Shown: positions 38,146-47,910 of the stretch, piece by piece
Position numbering within the stretch: position 1 is the first letter of the stretch
How the letters are laid out: every line of letters starts with the position of its first letter
NCBI GenBank assembly: GCA_015680865.1
Contig: JADAKE010000008.1
Location: forward strand, 1-64,000
DNA length: 64,000 nucleotides
Direction of reading: 5' to 3'
DNA from: Enterococcus lacertideformus
GTDB taxonomy: Bacteria > Bacillota > Bacilli > Lactobacillales > Enterococcaceae
Notes under the pieces: model-generated
Seen by the model: only the letters and a program-made list of their open reading frames with translations
The model's database searches: none
Told to the model about the DNA's origin: nothing
Program-made: the position numbers and the translations under genes

Positions 38146-38730
38146 CTATGGGCTAGAGCTTTGATCACTCAACTGATTCGTTGAATCAAGCATGGTTTCT
38201 GCTTTTTTGAGTGAAGAAGAGTTCTGAGTCTGATCGACAGTTGATGAATCAGAATGTGCCTTGACCTCTTTATTCATTTTTATCCATTCTTTTAGACGGG
38301 TATCTACGACTTCGCTATTTACTTTATCAGAATAACTGGTTATTACTTTTCCTTTTTTTAGTCGCGCTAAGTTTTCCCCATCATTTGTTAAAAGTAAGAC
38401 AGTTAGAGCCTTATCTTTGAATTGATATTGTCTAAGTGAAATCGCACTTAAAACGTCGTCAATATTGATAAACTGATTACTTTCCTTGTCTTTTGGTAAA
38501 TAAATCGCTAATTCTCCTTTATCATAGTTGGGTACTAATTTGTAATCTTCCCACCAATAAGTAGAGAATTCTTTTTTGAATTTATCGATTGATTCTTTGC
38601 TTGCAATGGTTTTTTCTGAATCCAATTGAGTGATATAGGCTGTCATTTTTCCTGAAACTGCCGCAGATATCACAAGTATTAAGAAAAATCCAACTAACCA
38701 AAAGAGAAGAAAAGGCCGTTTTTTTCTCAT
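38146..38730 (-). CDS. Membrane-anchored extracytoplasmic protein of unknown function
   Basis: 194 residues from ATG 38730, which follows GGAGGAAGG; the GTG four codons upstream lies inside that site. A basic N-terminus (MRKKR) and one helix (FLLFWLVGFFLILVISAAV) anchor it, with the remainder outside: a small folded domain (about residues 40-150, with YWWEDYK and ISLRQYQFKD) and a Ser/Thr/Gln-rich disordered tail. No LPXTG and no lipobox Cys. I recognise no family. Intact. Confidence 0.65.
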   Translation of the reverse strand: MRKKRPFLLFWLVGFFLILVISAAVSGKMTAYITQLDSEKTIASKESIDKFKKEFSTYWWEDYKLVPNYDKGELAIYLPKDKESNQFINIDDVLSAISLRQYQFKDKALTVLLLTNDGENLARLKKGKVITSYSDKVNSEVVDTRLKEWIKMNKEVKAHSDSSTVDQTQNSSSLKKAETMLDSTNQLSDQSSSP

Positions 38731-38908
38731 ACCTTCCTCCACTCCTATTCAATTTTGCCTATTCTATTATATACAAAAAATGAAGCTTGATGGCAAAAAA
38801 GTAAAAAAAGATATTAAATAACCTAATTTACTCACCATTTTGACAATGATAGGCTATCATCCGTAAGAAAAGTGATCCAAAAAACATTCAATAGCAAATA
38901 AAAAAGTT

Positions 38909-39067
38909 AAGGCTGTGACACCATCTAGTCTAAACTTCTAAAAATGAATAAACGGTATTCTAGAAGTAGCTCTTACGGAAATAAGCCGAATAATCCTAAA
39001 AATATGAGAAACTATTTTTGAATTATTCGGCTTATTTTTTTGGAGCTGAACACTTCTGTCACAACCC
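38909..39067. repeat. Large structured repeat with nested hairpin
   Basis: Outer ends GGCTGTGACA (38911-38920) and GTCACAACC near 39057-39065 are complementary. Inside is a strong stem at 38978-39040, ATAAGCCGAATAAT / ATTATTCGGCTTAT, with a T-run. It resembles family A in its outer GGCTGTGACA / TGTCACAACC ends but is longer. It lies at the 3' end of the GH1 gene and may terminate it. Confidence 0.65.
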
Positions 39068-39086
39068 CAGCTTTTACTTTTCTATG

Positions 39087-40485
39087 TTACATGACAAGTT
39101 TATTTGTATCAGCCAACTTTTTAAACCAATGTCCAGACTTTTTAATCGTGCGTTTGCCATCCTGCGATAAATCAACTGAGATAAATCCATAACGGTTTTT
39201 GTAAGCATTTGTCCACGACCAGTTATCCATACAAGTCCACATATGATAACCTAGACAGTTTGAACCTTCTTCAATCGCTTGATGTACATATTTTAAATGT
39301 TCTTGGACAAATTCAATCCGATAGTCATCATGGATCATTCCATCTGCTTGAATAAAACGAGCCTCATTTTCGACACCCATCCCATTTTCTGAGATAAAAC
39401 AGTCAATATTGTCATACTTATCTCGTACGTTGATTAAGATATCATAAATTCCTTTTTCATAAATCTCCCAACCACGATAAGGATTCATTTTACGATCTGG
39501 CATTTCATAATTATCAAAATAATCTTCTGGCATAGGCCCATTTTCTTGATTGATTGCCATTTCTTTGGCTTTTACTCTTCTAGGTTGATAATAATTGATC
39601 CCTAATAGATCAATCGTATTCTCTTTAATGATCGTCAAGTCGCCTTCTTCAATCGTTGGCATCATCCCTAACTCTTTTCACGATAGCAATCAGTTCTTGT
39701 GGAAACTCCCCCTTCACAGCCGGATCTAAGAATGAACGGTTGAAAAACGCATCGGCAATCTCTGCCGCTTTTACATCTTCCGGATTCTTTTCATCTCTAG
39801 GATAACTTGGTGTTAGATTCAAAATAATCCCGATCTAACCACCTAGCTCCATTGAATGATAGGCTCTGATAGCTAATGCTGAAGCTAAAGCTTCATGATA
39901 GCCCACTTGAATCGCTTGTTTCATATCTGATTCTTCTGGATAGTGCCAGCGATAAAGATAGCCCGCCTCAACTGGCACAATTGGTTCATTATGAGTGAAC
40001 CATTTTTTTATTTTCTTTCCAAATAATTCGAAACAGATCTTTGCATAGCGTTCATACGCTTCGACCGTTTCCCGATTAAGCCATCCACCTTTTTCTTGAA
40101 GTGTCATTGGCATATCGAAGTGATACAAATTTACAAATGGCTCAATACCATTTTCAATCAATTCATCAAAATAGTCATGGTAAAATGCCACTGCTTGCTG
40201 ATTGACTTCACCGAGGCCATCAGGAATCAGACGACTCCATTGAATAGAGGTCCGAAAACTATTATGTCCTGTCTGCTTCATTAATTGAACATCTTCTTTG
40301 TATTTAGTGTAAACTTGCGAAGTTTTTTCCTGTCCTACTTGATCAAAGAATTTTTTCGGCTCTTTGCTAAACCAATAATCGAAAATATTTTCTCCTTTTC
40401 CATCGCCAGAAATTCGGCCTTCTGTTTGTGGTCCACTTGCTGCTGATCCCCACCAAAAATTTGCAGGAAATTGATAGTTTGTCAT
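39087..40485 (-). pseudogene. GH1 6-phospho-beta-glucosidase, stop plus frameshift
   Basis: Start ATG 40485 after GAAGGTG. The first part has the GH1 N-terminal signature FPANFWWGSAASGPQTEG and the acid/base WFTHNEPIVPVEAGY. It ends at TAG 39835-39837 (MELGG-stop-IGIILNLTPSYPRDE). A +1 A near 39680 then breaks the frame again. The nucleophile region (DCFISENGMGVEN) lies in the last, separate part. The total frame of about 466 codons matches BglA/BglH-type enzymes that hydrolyse PTS-imported phosphorylated beta-glucosides. Two independent lesions mean it is certainly non-functional. GAG-to-TAG would explain the stop. Confidence 0.9.
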
Positions 40486-40865
40486 ACTCACACCTTCTTT
40501 TAAATATTTCAGTTTGTTTGTGTTCTTTTTAGTTATCCCTTCACCAATATAGCAAACGTTTTCTCAAGTTACAAGTCTATTTAGAAACCGTTTATTTCCA
40601 TCTTATTTTGTTGGGTCACACGGTTTTCTTTAAACAACGAGTCTTCAATCACATAAATATAACTAAGAAAAGTTGACATCTACTAGGAAATGAGATTGAA
40701 TAGAAGAGACGTACTTTACATTTGACAACATTCGTAATAGATGCATTGATTTCTAACATTCACTATTTGGTAGTCACTTACTACCTGTTAAACCTTACGA
40801 ACCATAGTTGAAGTATCACTAAATCACAAGCATTCTCAGTTGCATAATAAGATGGAGGAAGTATT
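40486..40865. other. Divergent spacer between GH1 gene and lipoprotein gene
   Basis: 380 bp with no gene. A cre-like sequence TAGCAAACGTTTTCT (40549-40563), two mismatches from consensus, lies upstream of the GH1 gene and suggests carbon catabolite repression. Confidence 0.5.
40549..40563 (-). promoter_or_regulatory. cre-like site upstream of GH1 gene
   Basis: TAGCAAACGTTTTCT on the plus strand (AGAAAACGTTTGCTA on the minus strand) approximates the CcpA-binding consensus around its AACGTT centre. It is 64 nt upstream of the GH1 start. Confidence 0.4.
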
Positions 40866-41291
40866 TTGAAGAAATTAGTCATTATGGTTATTTCAATTTT
40901 CAGCTGTTTCATTTTGTCAGGCTGTAGCCTATTCGGCAGCTCGGCTTAAGAAACAGGACGAACAACTGACTCGTATACTTTACAAGCGGAAAAAGCAGAT
41001 ATCACTAACAGTCAATATTCCTTGAAAGTTCGTAAGGATATGAATATGGTCAGTGGTCAAATCACATTTACCGATAACAAAATGGAATGGTTACGTACGT
41101 ACGCTGGAGATGAAAAAAACACTTCCAGTAGAACCCAAGACAAAACAATCTTGACAGCTATCAAAATCACTACAAAAGCAGATACTTACACAATTTCTGG
41201 CAAAGAAAATGGCAAAGAAATTACTATTACCTTCAAGAAAATCGGAAACTATCGAATCGAAGACCAAGACGGAAACATTTATAGTTTATAA
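40866..41291 (+). pseudogene. Small lipoprotein, nonsense at codon 28
   Basis: TTG 40866 after GATGGAGGAAG gives a lipoprotein signal peptide with lipobox ILSGCSLFG. TAA at 40947-40949 (GSSA-stop-ETGRTTD) stops translation just after the lipidated Cys. The frame then stays open to 41291 and encodes about 113 more residues, a beta-rich domain (GQITFTDNKMEWLRTYAGDE, ITFKKIGNYRIEDQDGNIYSL) of unknown function that would sit outside the membrane. GAA-to-TAA is the simplest origin. A second possible start ATG 41022 lacks a ribosome site and a signal peptide. Confidence 0.75.
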
Positions 41292-41405
41292 GAGGTTGTG
41301 AACAGCATGATCTGCTTCAAGAATTAAGAACAAACACACGAAAATAGCTTTTCATATTTTTGTGTGTTTGGACTTAATTCCGCAGAAGCAATGCTGAGAA
41401 CACCG
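41289..41405 (+). repeat. Dispersed structured repeat, family B, copy 2
   Basis: It begins AAGAGGTTGTGAACAGCATG at the stop of the lipoprotein gene. The core arms AATTAAGAACAAACACAC... and ...GTGTGTTTGGACTTAATT form a long imperfect stem around AAATAGCTTTTCATATTT. An outer GATCTGCTTC / GCAGAAGCAATGC also pairs. The next 90 bases (41411 on, AAGAGGTTATGAAAAGACTA) start a third, more diverged copy. Confidence 0.75.
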
Positions 41406-41603
41406 TGGATAAGAGGTTATGAAAAGACTACCCTACATCAAGCAATAAGACCGAATAAAGAAAAACAGCTTCTCCTCTTTTTTCTCTATTCTATGCTTAA
41501 TTTTTTGTATTTTAAGAAAAATAGTTAATTTCTCTTAATTTCTTTGTTTCTTGTATTTCTTTTTGTTATATTGAGTAAGCAGCTTGAATTAAAGGAGAAA
41601 ACA

Positions 41604-41789
41604 ATGAATATATTAGAAGATCATGATTACTGTACATGTATAAACAGTAAAAATATCCATACTGAATTTAGCGACCAAGGCAGCTTAAACATTTGTGATC
41701 ATTGTCATAAATTAGTAAAAGGTTCATTTAAATCATTTGAATCTTACATGAAAGAAAGTCAAAAAATGAATTCTTTAGTTACAAAATAG
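41604..41789 (+). CDS. 61-residue Cys-rich small protein
   Basis: ATG 41604 follows AAAGGAGAAAAC. The peptide begins MNILEDHDYCTCINSKNIHT and has CTC at 10-12 and CDHCHKL at 31-37, a possible Cys4 (or Cys/His) zinc-binding knuckle, then a basic, soluble tail. I do not recognise a family. Strong ribosome site and Cys spacing support a real gene. Confidence 0.65.
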   Translation: MNILEDHDYCTCINSKNIHTEFSDQGSLNICDHCHKLVKGSFKSFESYMKESQKMNSLVTK

Positions 41790-42085
41790 TTCGATCACCT
41801 ATTTTTATGTAGTAGTATTGGATAACTTGCAAAACATAACAGCCAAAGAAGATGGAAAAAGAGCAACTCCCATCTTCTTTGGCTTGTTTTAACGAAATAT
41901 TTTCTGTTATACATCCCATTTCCTAATTGAGTAGGTACAAAGAATTGATGCTAACTATTTCTCTTTTAAATTCAACTTATAAAATAATCATACTATGCTA
42001 AAACAAAAAAGAGTGCTATTTTTATATCAAAAAAAAATTTGCTATTTATTCTTAAAATAGTGTAAGGATCATACGACTAAGAAAA

Positions 42086-42143
42086 AGAGGCTGGGAGAAC
42101 ACCCATGATGAGCATAGCCCACAGGAGTGTTCTCCCAGCCTCT
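42086..42143. repeat. Dispersed palindromic repeat, family A, copy 3
   Basis: Hairpin AGAGGCTGGGAGAACAC(CC)...GTGTTCTCCCAGCCTCT with arms of about 17 nt and a 20-nt inner segment; the clearest GAGGCTGGGA / TCCCAGCCTC form of the family. Confidence 0.85.
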
Positions 42144-42538
42144 CTTCAAAATAGAATGATTGAGTTATTTGTGATAGAAAACAGCCAGATACTTTCATCA
42201 CAAATTCTCAGATGCAAATACTGGTGATGTTCCTTGAAAAAGTCAAACATTATATTTCATTGATTATGCGCCCAAGTAAAACTCTTGCCTTATTGACTAT
42301 TCGTCAAATTCTGCATACTTTACTTGTTACCCTCAGGTGTATTTTATTGGATAAAAAAATGGATTGGACACATTGTCTCCAATCCATTGATGGCACAGTA
42401 AATAAAACGCATGTAATCCATCTATTTTCTCCTCAAAAAGCTAGATTTCTTCTTTAAGATTCGATACAATAAACGAAGTTAATGGTTTCCATTGACTATG
42501 GCAAACTTGACTGGTCACTGTGTATGACTTTTTCAAGT

Positions 42539-42582
42539 CCTCTATTTCTAGCTGCCACTAGAAATGGAGGTGCCTTTTTTAT
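42539..42582 (+). terminator. Orphan intrinsic terminator
   Basis: Arms CCTCTATTTCTAG (42539-42551) and CTAGAAATGGAGG (42558-42570) pair over 13 bases with one G-T, followed by TGCCTTTTTTATTT. No gene lies directly upstream on the plus strand. Confidence 0.75.
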
Positions 42583-42732
42583 TTGGCTGTTTCTATCTGT
42601 CACTTATGATACTGATCGCTTATCTCATAGTCAAGAAAAACCTAAAAACTACAAAAAACTGTACTATTTTTCACCCAGATTTTTGTCTACTTTGTTTTTT
42701 CTTCCTTTTTCATCTCTAAAAAAGCACAATCA

Positions 42733-42790
42733 AGGGCTTGGGACAAACATCCATAAGTGACATACCTTCATGAGTGTTTGCCTCAGCCTC
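42733..42790. repeat. Dispersed palindromic repeat, family A, copy 4
   Basis: GGGCTTGGGACAAACAT...GAGTGTTTGCCTCAGCCTC, an imperfect member of family A. It lies 16 bp beyond the kdgK stop and may serve as the operon terminator on the minus strand (T-run AAAAAAGAGG read in reverse is weak). Confidence 0.7.
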
Positions 42791-42805
42791 TTTTTTGGAA
42801 ACGTT

Positions 42806-43813
42806 TCAACGGATCAAATCAATATCTGGTTCTTCCAGTAATTGTTGGACTTGCTTTCTTGTTGTCAAAGGAACATCCCCTTGGATCGCATGTGCTAGCC
42901 TTGCATTTCCCAGTGCAAATTCCACAGTTTTTGTCAATTACCATTTTTCCGCATACCCTAATAGAATTCCAGCCGCAAACGCATCTCCAGCACCAATTCG
43001 ATCTAGGATAAATAAATCATAAAATGGTGTCTCAGCCACTTCATTTAAGGTAACAAGATAGCCTTTCAACCTTTTCTTTCCTTCATCGTTTATTCGTTTC
43101 GTTCCTGAAAACCAATCAATCTCATAATGTGCAAGAAAAGTTTGGATGTAACGGATCGGGTCATTGAATGCCAAATCATCGGAACTCCATTCCATTAATT
43201 CTGTCAAATCACGAATCGAACCAAATAAAATCGTACAATAAGGCAAAAGTTCTTCATAGCGTTGTTTCAACTTGCTTTTTTTATCTTTTTCCCGATTTAA
43301 TGATGGACGGAAATTAAAATCAAAACAAACTTTTTTACCCTGTTCATGTGCTTTTTTTTGCAGGAGATAAGGCTGTTTGCGCACAGTATCAGACAAACTC
43401 AAACTAATTCCACAAATATGCACTAGATCAACATATTCAATAAACGCTTCTATCTCATAATCTGCTTCACTGGAAAGACCAAAAGAACTATGTTTCCTAT
43501 TTTGATAGGTGACTTCAGTCGGACGGATACCATACCCCATTTCTGCAAAATAGGTTCCGATATGTTGTTCTTTTTGAATCACATATTCAGTTTGGACGCC
43601 TATACTTTTTAAATTTGCTAACGCTGCACTTCCTAAACGATTATCCGGTAATGCCGTTAACAAATAGCTTTGCATATCAAAGTGTGCCAAATTCCCAACA
43701 AGATTGACTCCTGTACCGGTATAAGCCATCCTTAACGTATGTTTTTGTTCCAACATCAAATGTTCTGGTGGTGTTAACCGTAGCATTACTTCACCAAATG
43801 CGCCAAATTTCAT
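42806..43813 (-). pseudogene. kdgK: 2-keto-3-deoxygluconate kinase (PfkB family), late stop
   Basis: ATG 43813 after AAAGGTGAG (MKFGAFGEVMLRLTPPEH). PfkB features: the N-terminal GEVMLRL, substrate region AYTGTGVNLVGNLAHF, and anion hole FILDRIGAGDAFAAGILLG near the end. TAA at 42938-42940 comes right after (YAEKW-stop-LTKTVEF); the frame then continues for 43 codons to TGA 42806. The catalytic Asp (GAGDAF) is retained, but the C-terminal helices are lost, so activity is doubtful. KdgK phosphorylates KDG to KDPG. It is the last gene of the sugar-acid operon. GAA-to-TAA is the simplest origin. Confidence 0.85.
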
Positions 43814-43817
43814 TTTC

Positions 43818-44574
43818 TCACCTTTTTTCATCTGATCCGATAACTTTTTTCATAATTTGAAGCAAAGTGTGTACATCTTCTGGTCTTGTGTTGCCAGTCT
43901 CAGAATCAATGATTGAACTGTAAACATGTGGGATGATTTTTTTTCACCTTCGCATCAACCGCAATCTGCAGAATTTCTTCAAAGTTTTCTAAATCAATGC
44001 CACCTGTTGGCTCTAAAGCAAAATCATACGTTGCACAAGCTTGAGCCACAATTTCGTACTCTTTTTTATGAGTCAAGCCTTTCATTGGAAAATACTTGAT
44101 AGAACTGCCACCCATATCTTGTAACAAACGAATGGCCGTTTCGATTGATACGACACCAGCTGTTCCTTGTGAACTTGATGGACCAGTTGCAATATTTACA
44201 TACCCTTCTCTTCCTGTTGGTGAAACCAACCCATTGATGACTGTGTCGTTTTGACCTAAAACCGCACGGGTTGCTCCTACCCCAGTAAATACTTGATTCA
44301 CATGTTGAGGCTGTAAGACTTTTGCTAAACGTGTCACCATCTGACTTTGATTAGGATAACCTGCACCCAATCCTATGGATAACGCATTATTTGTGGCTTC
44401 TTGGTACTTTTTCATTGATTTGATAGCAGCTTCATCTGTATCATAGTTTTTAGAAAGAACACCTAAGAGAATATGTCCTTCAGCTACTTGATAACACTCG
44501 ATGGCGTTTTCAACAGAATTTGCTAAAACATTCAAACAGACTTGATCATTTAAATAATTGGGAACTAACATCAT
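43818..44574 (-). pseudogene. KDGP/KDPG aldolase (DgaF/EF0839-like), frameshifted
   Basis: Start MMLVPNYLNDQVCLNVLANS. Reads cleanly to GGIDLENFEEILQIAVDAKV, then an A-run near 43937 has eight A where seven would restore VKKIIPHVYSSIIDSETGNT. Motifs VFTGVGATRAVLG, TGPSSSQGTAGVVSIETAI and IKYFPMKGL match the DgaF-type aldolase that splits 2-keto-3-deoxy-6-phosphogluconate to pyruvate and glyceraldehyde 3-phosphate. Most of the protein including the PMKGL Lys is in frame; about 40 C-terminal residues are altered. The site is a homopolymer, so a read error is possible. Confidence 0.8.
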
Positions 44575-44593
44575 TCTTTTCTCTCCTTTTCAC

Positions 44594-45685
44594 TTATGCC
44601 ATGATTTCTTTCAGGCGAATAATAATTTTCTTCATTTCCTCTTCATTGACAGAACGTATGTCAAATTCAATGATACCTTTATTTGCTTGATAATCCCGTG
44701 TATAAATTGCGGGACTTTTCTCTTTCAGTGCAGCGATCACCTCTTGGACTGGCTTATCTGTGATTTTTACACTTCCTCGATAAATCGCTCGTCCCGCAGG
44801 ATCTTGCACAATTTTGGCTTCAAGATGTTCAATGCAATTCAACTCATCAATAAAAGGCATCAATCGTTTTTTCATTGACTCACCGTTTTCACTGCCACGA
44901 TTCAAGTAATCTTCTACTGCTTGAGTAAAACCTAAAATATTCTCTTTGCCGATCTTCATCGAACGACCAATCCCCTTTGACTGTAGACGTACCCAAGAAA
45001 CATAAGGATTTTTTCCAATCACCATGCCTGCGCTCGGACCTTCGATTGCCTTAGCACCTGAATAGATAACTAAGTCTGCACCTAACTGGGTGTATTTGAA
45101 TAAGTCTTCTTCTGCTGCCGCATCCACAATCAATGGCAACTGGTATTTTTTGGCAACCATTACAGCTTCTTCAACTGTCAACATACTCTTTTGTACAGTG
45201 TGATAACTTTTTATATAGAGAATCGCCGCTGTATTGTCAGTGACACACATTTCAAGGTGTTCGGGTTTACACATATTTGCATAGCCTGCTTCAACTACCT
45301 GTCCGCCACCTTGTTGGATCATCAATTCTACAGGTGTTCCGTAATCTACGTTGTGTCCTTTTGGTAAAATAATTTCTTTTCGTTTGATACTATCTGAATA
45401 AGGATGATATACATGAGTGAGACTACCTTTTCCAATTACAGCCGCAACTGATTGAGCCATACCTGCCGAAGCACAAGCAACGATTTGAACATCCTCCACA
45501 GATAAAATTTGGGCTAAATGTGCCCCTGTCTTTTCGCTAAGATCCGCCATTTCAAAGAAATGTTCACCCCCAAAGCGTTGTGCTTCAAGCACAGATTCTG
45601 AGACCTTTGAGACACCTAAAATCGTCATTTTCCCTGAAGCATTAATCACTTCTTTTAAATTAAATTTATCATAACTCACACTCAT
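44594..45685 (-). CDS. DgaE/SelA-like PLP-dependent D-glucosaminate-6-phosphate ammonia-lyase-type enzyme (EF0838-like)
   Basis: 363 residues from MSVSYDKFNLKEVINASGKM (after GGAGG). It is a PLP enzyme of the SelA/cystathionine-lyase-like fold: pyridoxal-Lys region VIYSGAKAIEGPSAGMVIG, with IVDAAAEEDL supplying the Asp. DgaE removes ammonia from D-glucosaminate 6-phosphate to give KDGP, the substrate of the neighbouring aldolase. The order amidohydrolase-DgaE-aldolase-KdgK matches the EF0837-EF0839 cluster of E. faecalis. Overlaps the upstream gene by 17 nt. Intact. Confidence 0.82.
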   Translation of the reverse strand: MSVSYDKFNLKEVINASGKMTILGVSKVSESVLEAQRFGGEHFFEMADLSEKTGAHLAQILSVEDVQIVACASAGMAQSVAAVIGKGSLTHVYHPYSDSIKRKEIILPKGHNVDYGTPVELMIQQGGGQVVEAGYANMCKPEHLEMCVTDNTAAILYIKSYHTVQKSMLTVEEAVMVAKKYQLPLIVDAAAEEDLFKYTQLGADLVIYSGAKAIEGPSAGMVIGKNPYVSWVRLQSKGIGRSMKIGKENILGFTQAVEDYLNRGSENGESMKKRLMPFIDELNCIEHLEAKIVQDPAGRAIYRGSVKITDKPVQEVIAALKEKSPAIYTRDYQANKGIIEFDIRSVNEEEMKKIIIRLKEIMA

Positions 45686-46781
45686 AACTATTTCCTCCGA
45701 TAATGGCATAAACTGGCTTGATTTGTTGCTGAATGACTTGTTGGTTCCCATTTGAATCAATGATCATTTTTTCTTGCTCCACAAACTCAAATATTGTAAA
45801 GTCCGCATCAAACCCTTCACGCACTTTTCCCTTTGTATCCAAGTGAAAATTTTTTGCCGGAACACTTGTCACTTTTTCTAAAATTTCAGCCCATGTGTAA
45901 CCAATAAAGTGTAATTTTTCCATTGTCGTTGCCAAATCATATACCGGACCATTTTTACGATTTTTGATATAGATATCTGTACTGATGGAATCAGCTTTAA
46001 TCCCTTGTAAGTAGGCTTTCGTTGCCACTTCAAAATTAAAGCTGTCCGTGCCATGTCCAATATCAAAAATCACGCCTTTAGCTAGAGCTTCGTTAACAAA
46101 CGATTTGATTTGACAGGTTTGCTGATCAACGATACCGTTCTCTTTACCATTAAAACAATGAGTCAACACATCACCTTTTTCTAGTAAATGTAAAATATCA
46201 TCTAAGCGAGGTGGGGCAGAGCCAATATGGACCATCAATGGCAACTGATGGTTTTCTTTTTGGATTTGCTTTGCTAATTCTAAAGGCGTCAATCCATTTT
46301 TTCCCACCACTGTTTTACTTATCCTAGCTTTGATGCCTACAATAAAATCTGGGAACTCATGCAATTTTTTCTTTACTAACTTTGCTTGTATTTTCGATAA
46401 GTCGGCTAATTCATCTTGTTCAACAATTCCCCATTTTGAGATATTCAATAAAGCATACACATTGGTTTTTGCTTGTTTTGCTCGTTCATAAAATTGATGG
46501 ATATTTTCGGCTCCTGTCGTTCCGGCATCAATCACCGTTGTTACTCCTTTATTTATCCCAATTTGGTCAGGGTAATCATAGTACAAAGTCATTTCTTCAT
46601 AACAATGTACATGATCATCGATCCAACCTGCAGAAAGATATTGCTCAGGTCGTAGTAAGAATTCTTTTTCTCCTTTTTCTTGGATCGTTGTGGCGATTTT
46701 TTGGATCTTCCCATCTTTGATACCAATGTCTATCGTTTCTCCAGCTAAAGTACGAGCCTTTCTAATGACTAAATCAAACAT
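45669..46781 (-). CDS. EF0837-type amidohydrolase/deacetylase (dihydroorotase-like)
   Basis: 370 residues of the amidohydrolase superfamily. Metal ligands HxH in WIDDHVHCYEE (about 54-64), the carboxylated Lys in FIVGIKARIS, His in LMVHIGSAPP and DVLTHCFNGK, and Asp in ISTDIYIKN complete a binuclear site. Members of this group hydrolyse acylated amino-sugar acids or hydantoin-like substrates; the actual substrate is unknown. Its place before DgaE suggests that it deacylates an amino-sugar acid that DgaE then uses (inference). Intact. Confidence 0.82.
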   Translation of the reverse strand: MFDLVIRKARTLAGETIDIGIKDGKIQKIATTIQEKGEKEFLLRPEQYLSAGWIDDHVHCYEEMTLYYDYPDQIGINKGVTTVIDAGTTGAENIHQFYERAKQAKTNVYALLNISKWGIVEQDELADLSKIQAKLVKKKLHEFPDFIVGIKARISKTVVGKNGLTPLELAKQIQKENHQLPLMVHIGSAPPRLDDILHLLEKGDVLTHCFNGKENGIVDQQTCQIKSFVNEALAKGVIFDIGHGTDSFNFEVATKAYLQGIKADSISTDIYIKNRKNGPVYDLATTMEKLHFIGYTWAEILEKVTSVPAKNFHLDTKGKVREGFDADFTIFEFVEQEKMIIDSNGNQQVIQQQIKPVYAIIGGNSYECEL

Positions 46782-46790
46782 CGTAAACGC

Positions 46791-47883
46791 CTACTTTTCT
46801 TTAAATTTAAATTTTGACCATGGATGGATAAAAGAAAGCAAGATGTGTTCTTCAGGGTCAATCGATCCGACTTTATTTTTTCTTGCATCTCGATGTGGTA
46901 CTAAAACGATTTGCAGTTCATTTTTGTACTTCCCAAAAGTATCATTTCCTATAACCACATCGCCAATTTGAAATTCGCTTTCATTATCATGTGCTTCATT
47001 TCTTTGATTCTTATATTTCTTACGAACTTCAGTTGAACGAATGACTTGTTCTGTAATATCCCCACGACGAACATGCTGTTCGCCTAAAACAATCTGTTTT
47101 TCGCCATTCGTTGTCTTTGTCTCAAAATCAATAGTGAAGGTTGTCTGGTGGTAGCGATCTAATTCGCCTAATAGCTGTAATTCTTTCTCAGAAGCATAGG
47201 CATTACCGATAATGACATCATCAATTAGATTCGTCGCAAATAAATGCTTTGCTGCGACATGGATCGGTAAATGACGATGCATTTCTAACGTAGGAAGGCC
47301 ATCATTAACATCCCATGGGGCCAGTCGAGCCTGCTTGGGAGGAAACAAAAGCTGCTGTACGGATCCCATATTTTTTGAAACGCAGACTACAAGCTTCAAA
47401 AAATTTATAAGGAAGCCCTGTTCCTTCTTGTGGATAAAAATTATGACAGCCATATAAAAAAGGCTCATTTGCTTGGTGAGATAAAATATTTTCTAAGTAG
47501 GCAACATCGTTACTCATATTTAATTCAATCTCTAATCGATAAGGATTGTAGGTGAGTAAGGCTTCTTTTTTCCCATCAAAGCCTAGGTCTAAGCGAATAC
47601 CATCTGCGCCAGTTTCATGGAAAAAACCTAATTCATCATAGGAAATATTTAATGGTTCAAAAATATTCGGTGCAACATCTAAAATTGTTTCAAACCCTAA
47701 ATTTTTAGCGAAATGAATCAATTTTTGAAATTTTTGTTGCACGATCACTGGTTCTTCTGTCACTTCCAACATACTCATAAAAATACGATTAAAGCCGTAT
47801 TTATGTGCCAATTTCAAATATTCTCGGTCTTTTTCTGGATCACTGTGATCTGGGTAAAGAGAAATACCTAATGCACGTTTCAT
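46791..47883 (-). pseudogene. DUF871/MupG-type 6-phospho-N-acetylmuramidase-like protein, frameshifted
   Basis: ATG 47883 gives MKRALGISLYPDHSDPEKD and a TIM barrel (RIFMSMLEVTEEP, GADGIRLDLGF, FLYGCHNFYPQEGTGLPYKFF, AAFVSSQAGSTGP). A +1 insertion near 47319 changes PWDVNDGLP to another frame. The C-terminal cyclophilin-like domain (HRHLPIHVAAKHLFATNLID ... VVIGNDTFGKYKNELQIVL) follows in the second frame. MupG hydrolyses MurNAc-6-phosphate-GlcNAc in wall recycling; DUF871 members in sugar operons may act on other phospho-disaccharides. Together with the EIIC gene it points to a PTS-imported phosphorylated disaccharide. Confidence 0.83.
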
Positions 47884-47910
47884 CTTTTCTATCCTCCATT
47901 TTACGTTTTC

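Larger units (their letters stand above)
41790..42732. other. Long spacer with several hairpins, no recognised gene
   Basis: It holds a family-A palindrome (42086-42143), a hairpin at about 42358-42391 (ATGGATTGGA / TCCAATCCAT) and a strong plus-strand terminator at 42539-42582. Plus-strand frames at 42212-42457 and 42482-42760 have no ribosome site and run through the hairpins, so I regard them as chance. The orphan terminator suggests a lost gene or small RNA. Confidence 0.5.

Noticed and set aside
42212..42760. Two plus-strand frames in the long spacer
   Set aside because: No ribosome site and they run through hairpins; composition is not protein-like.
44885..45685. DgaE-like gene as SelA (selenocysteine synthase)
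   Set aside because: The operon context (amidohydrolase, KDGP aldolase, KdgK) and absence of selB/selC support the DgaE-like assignment.
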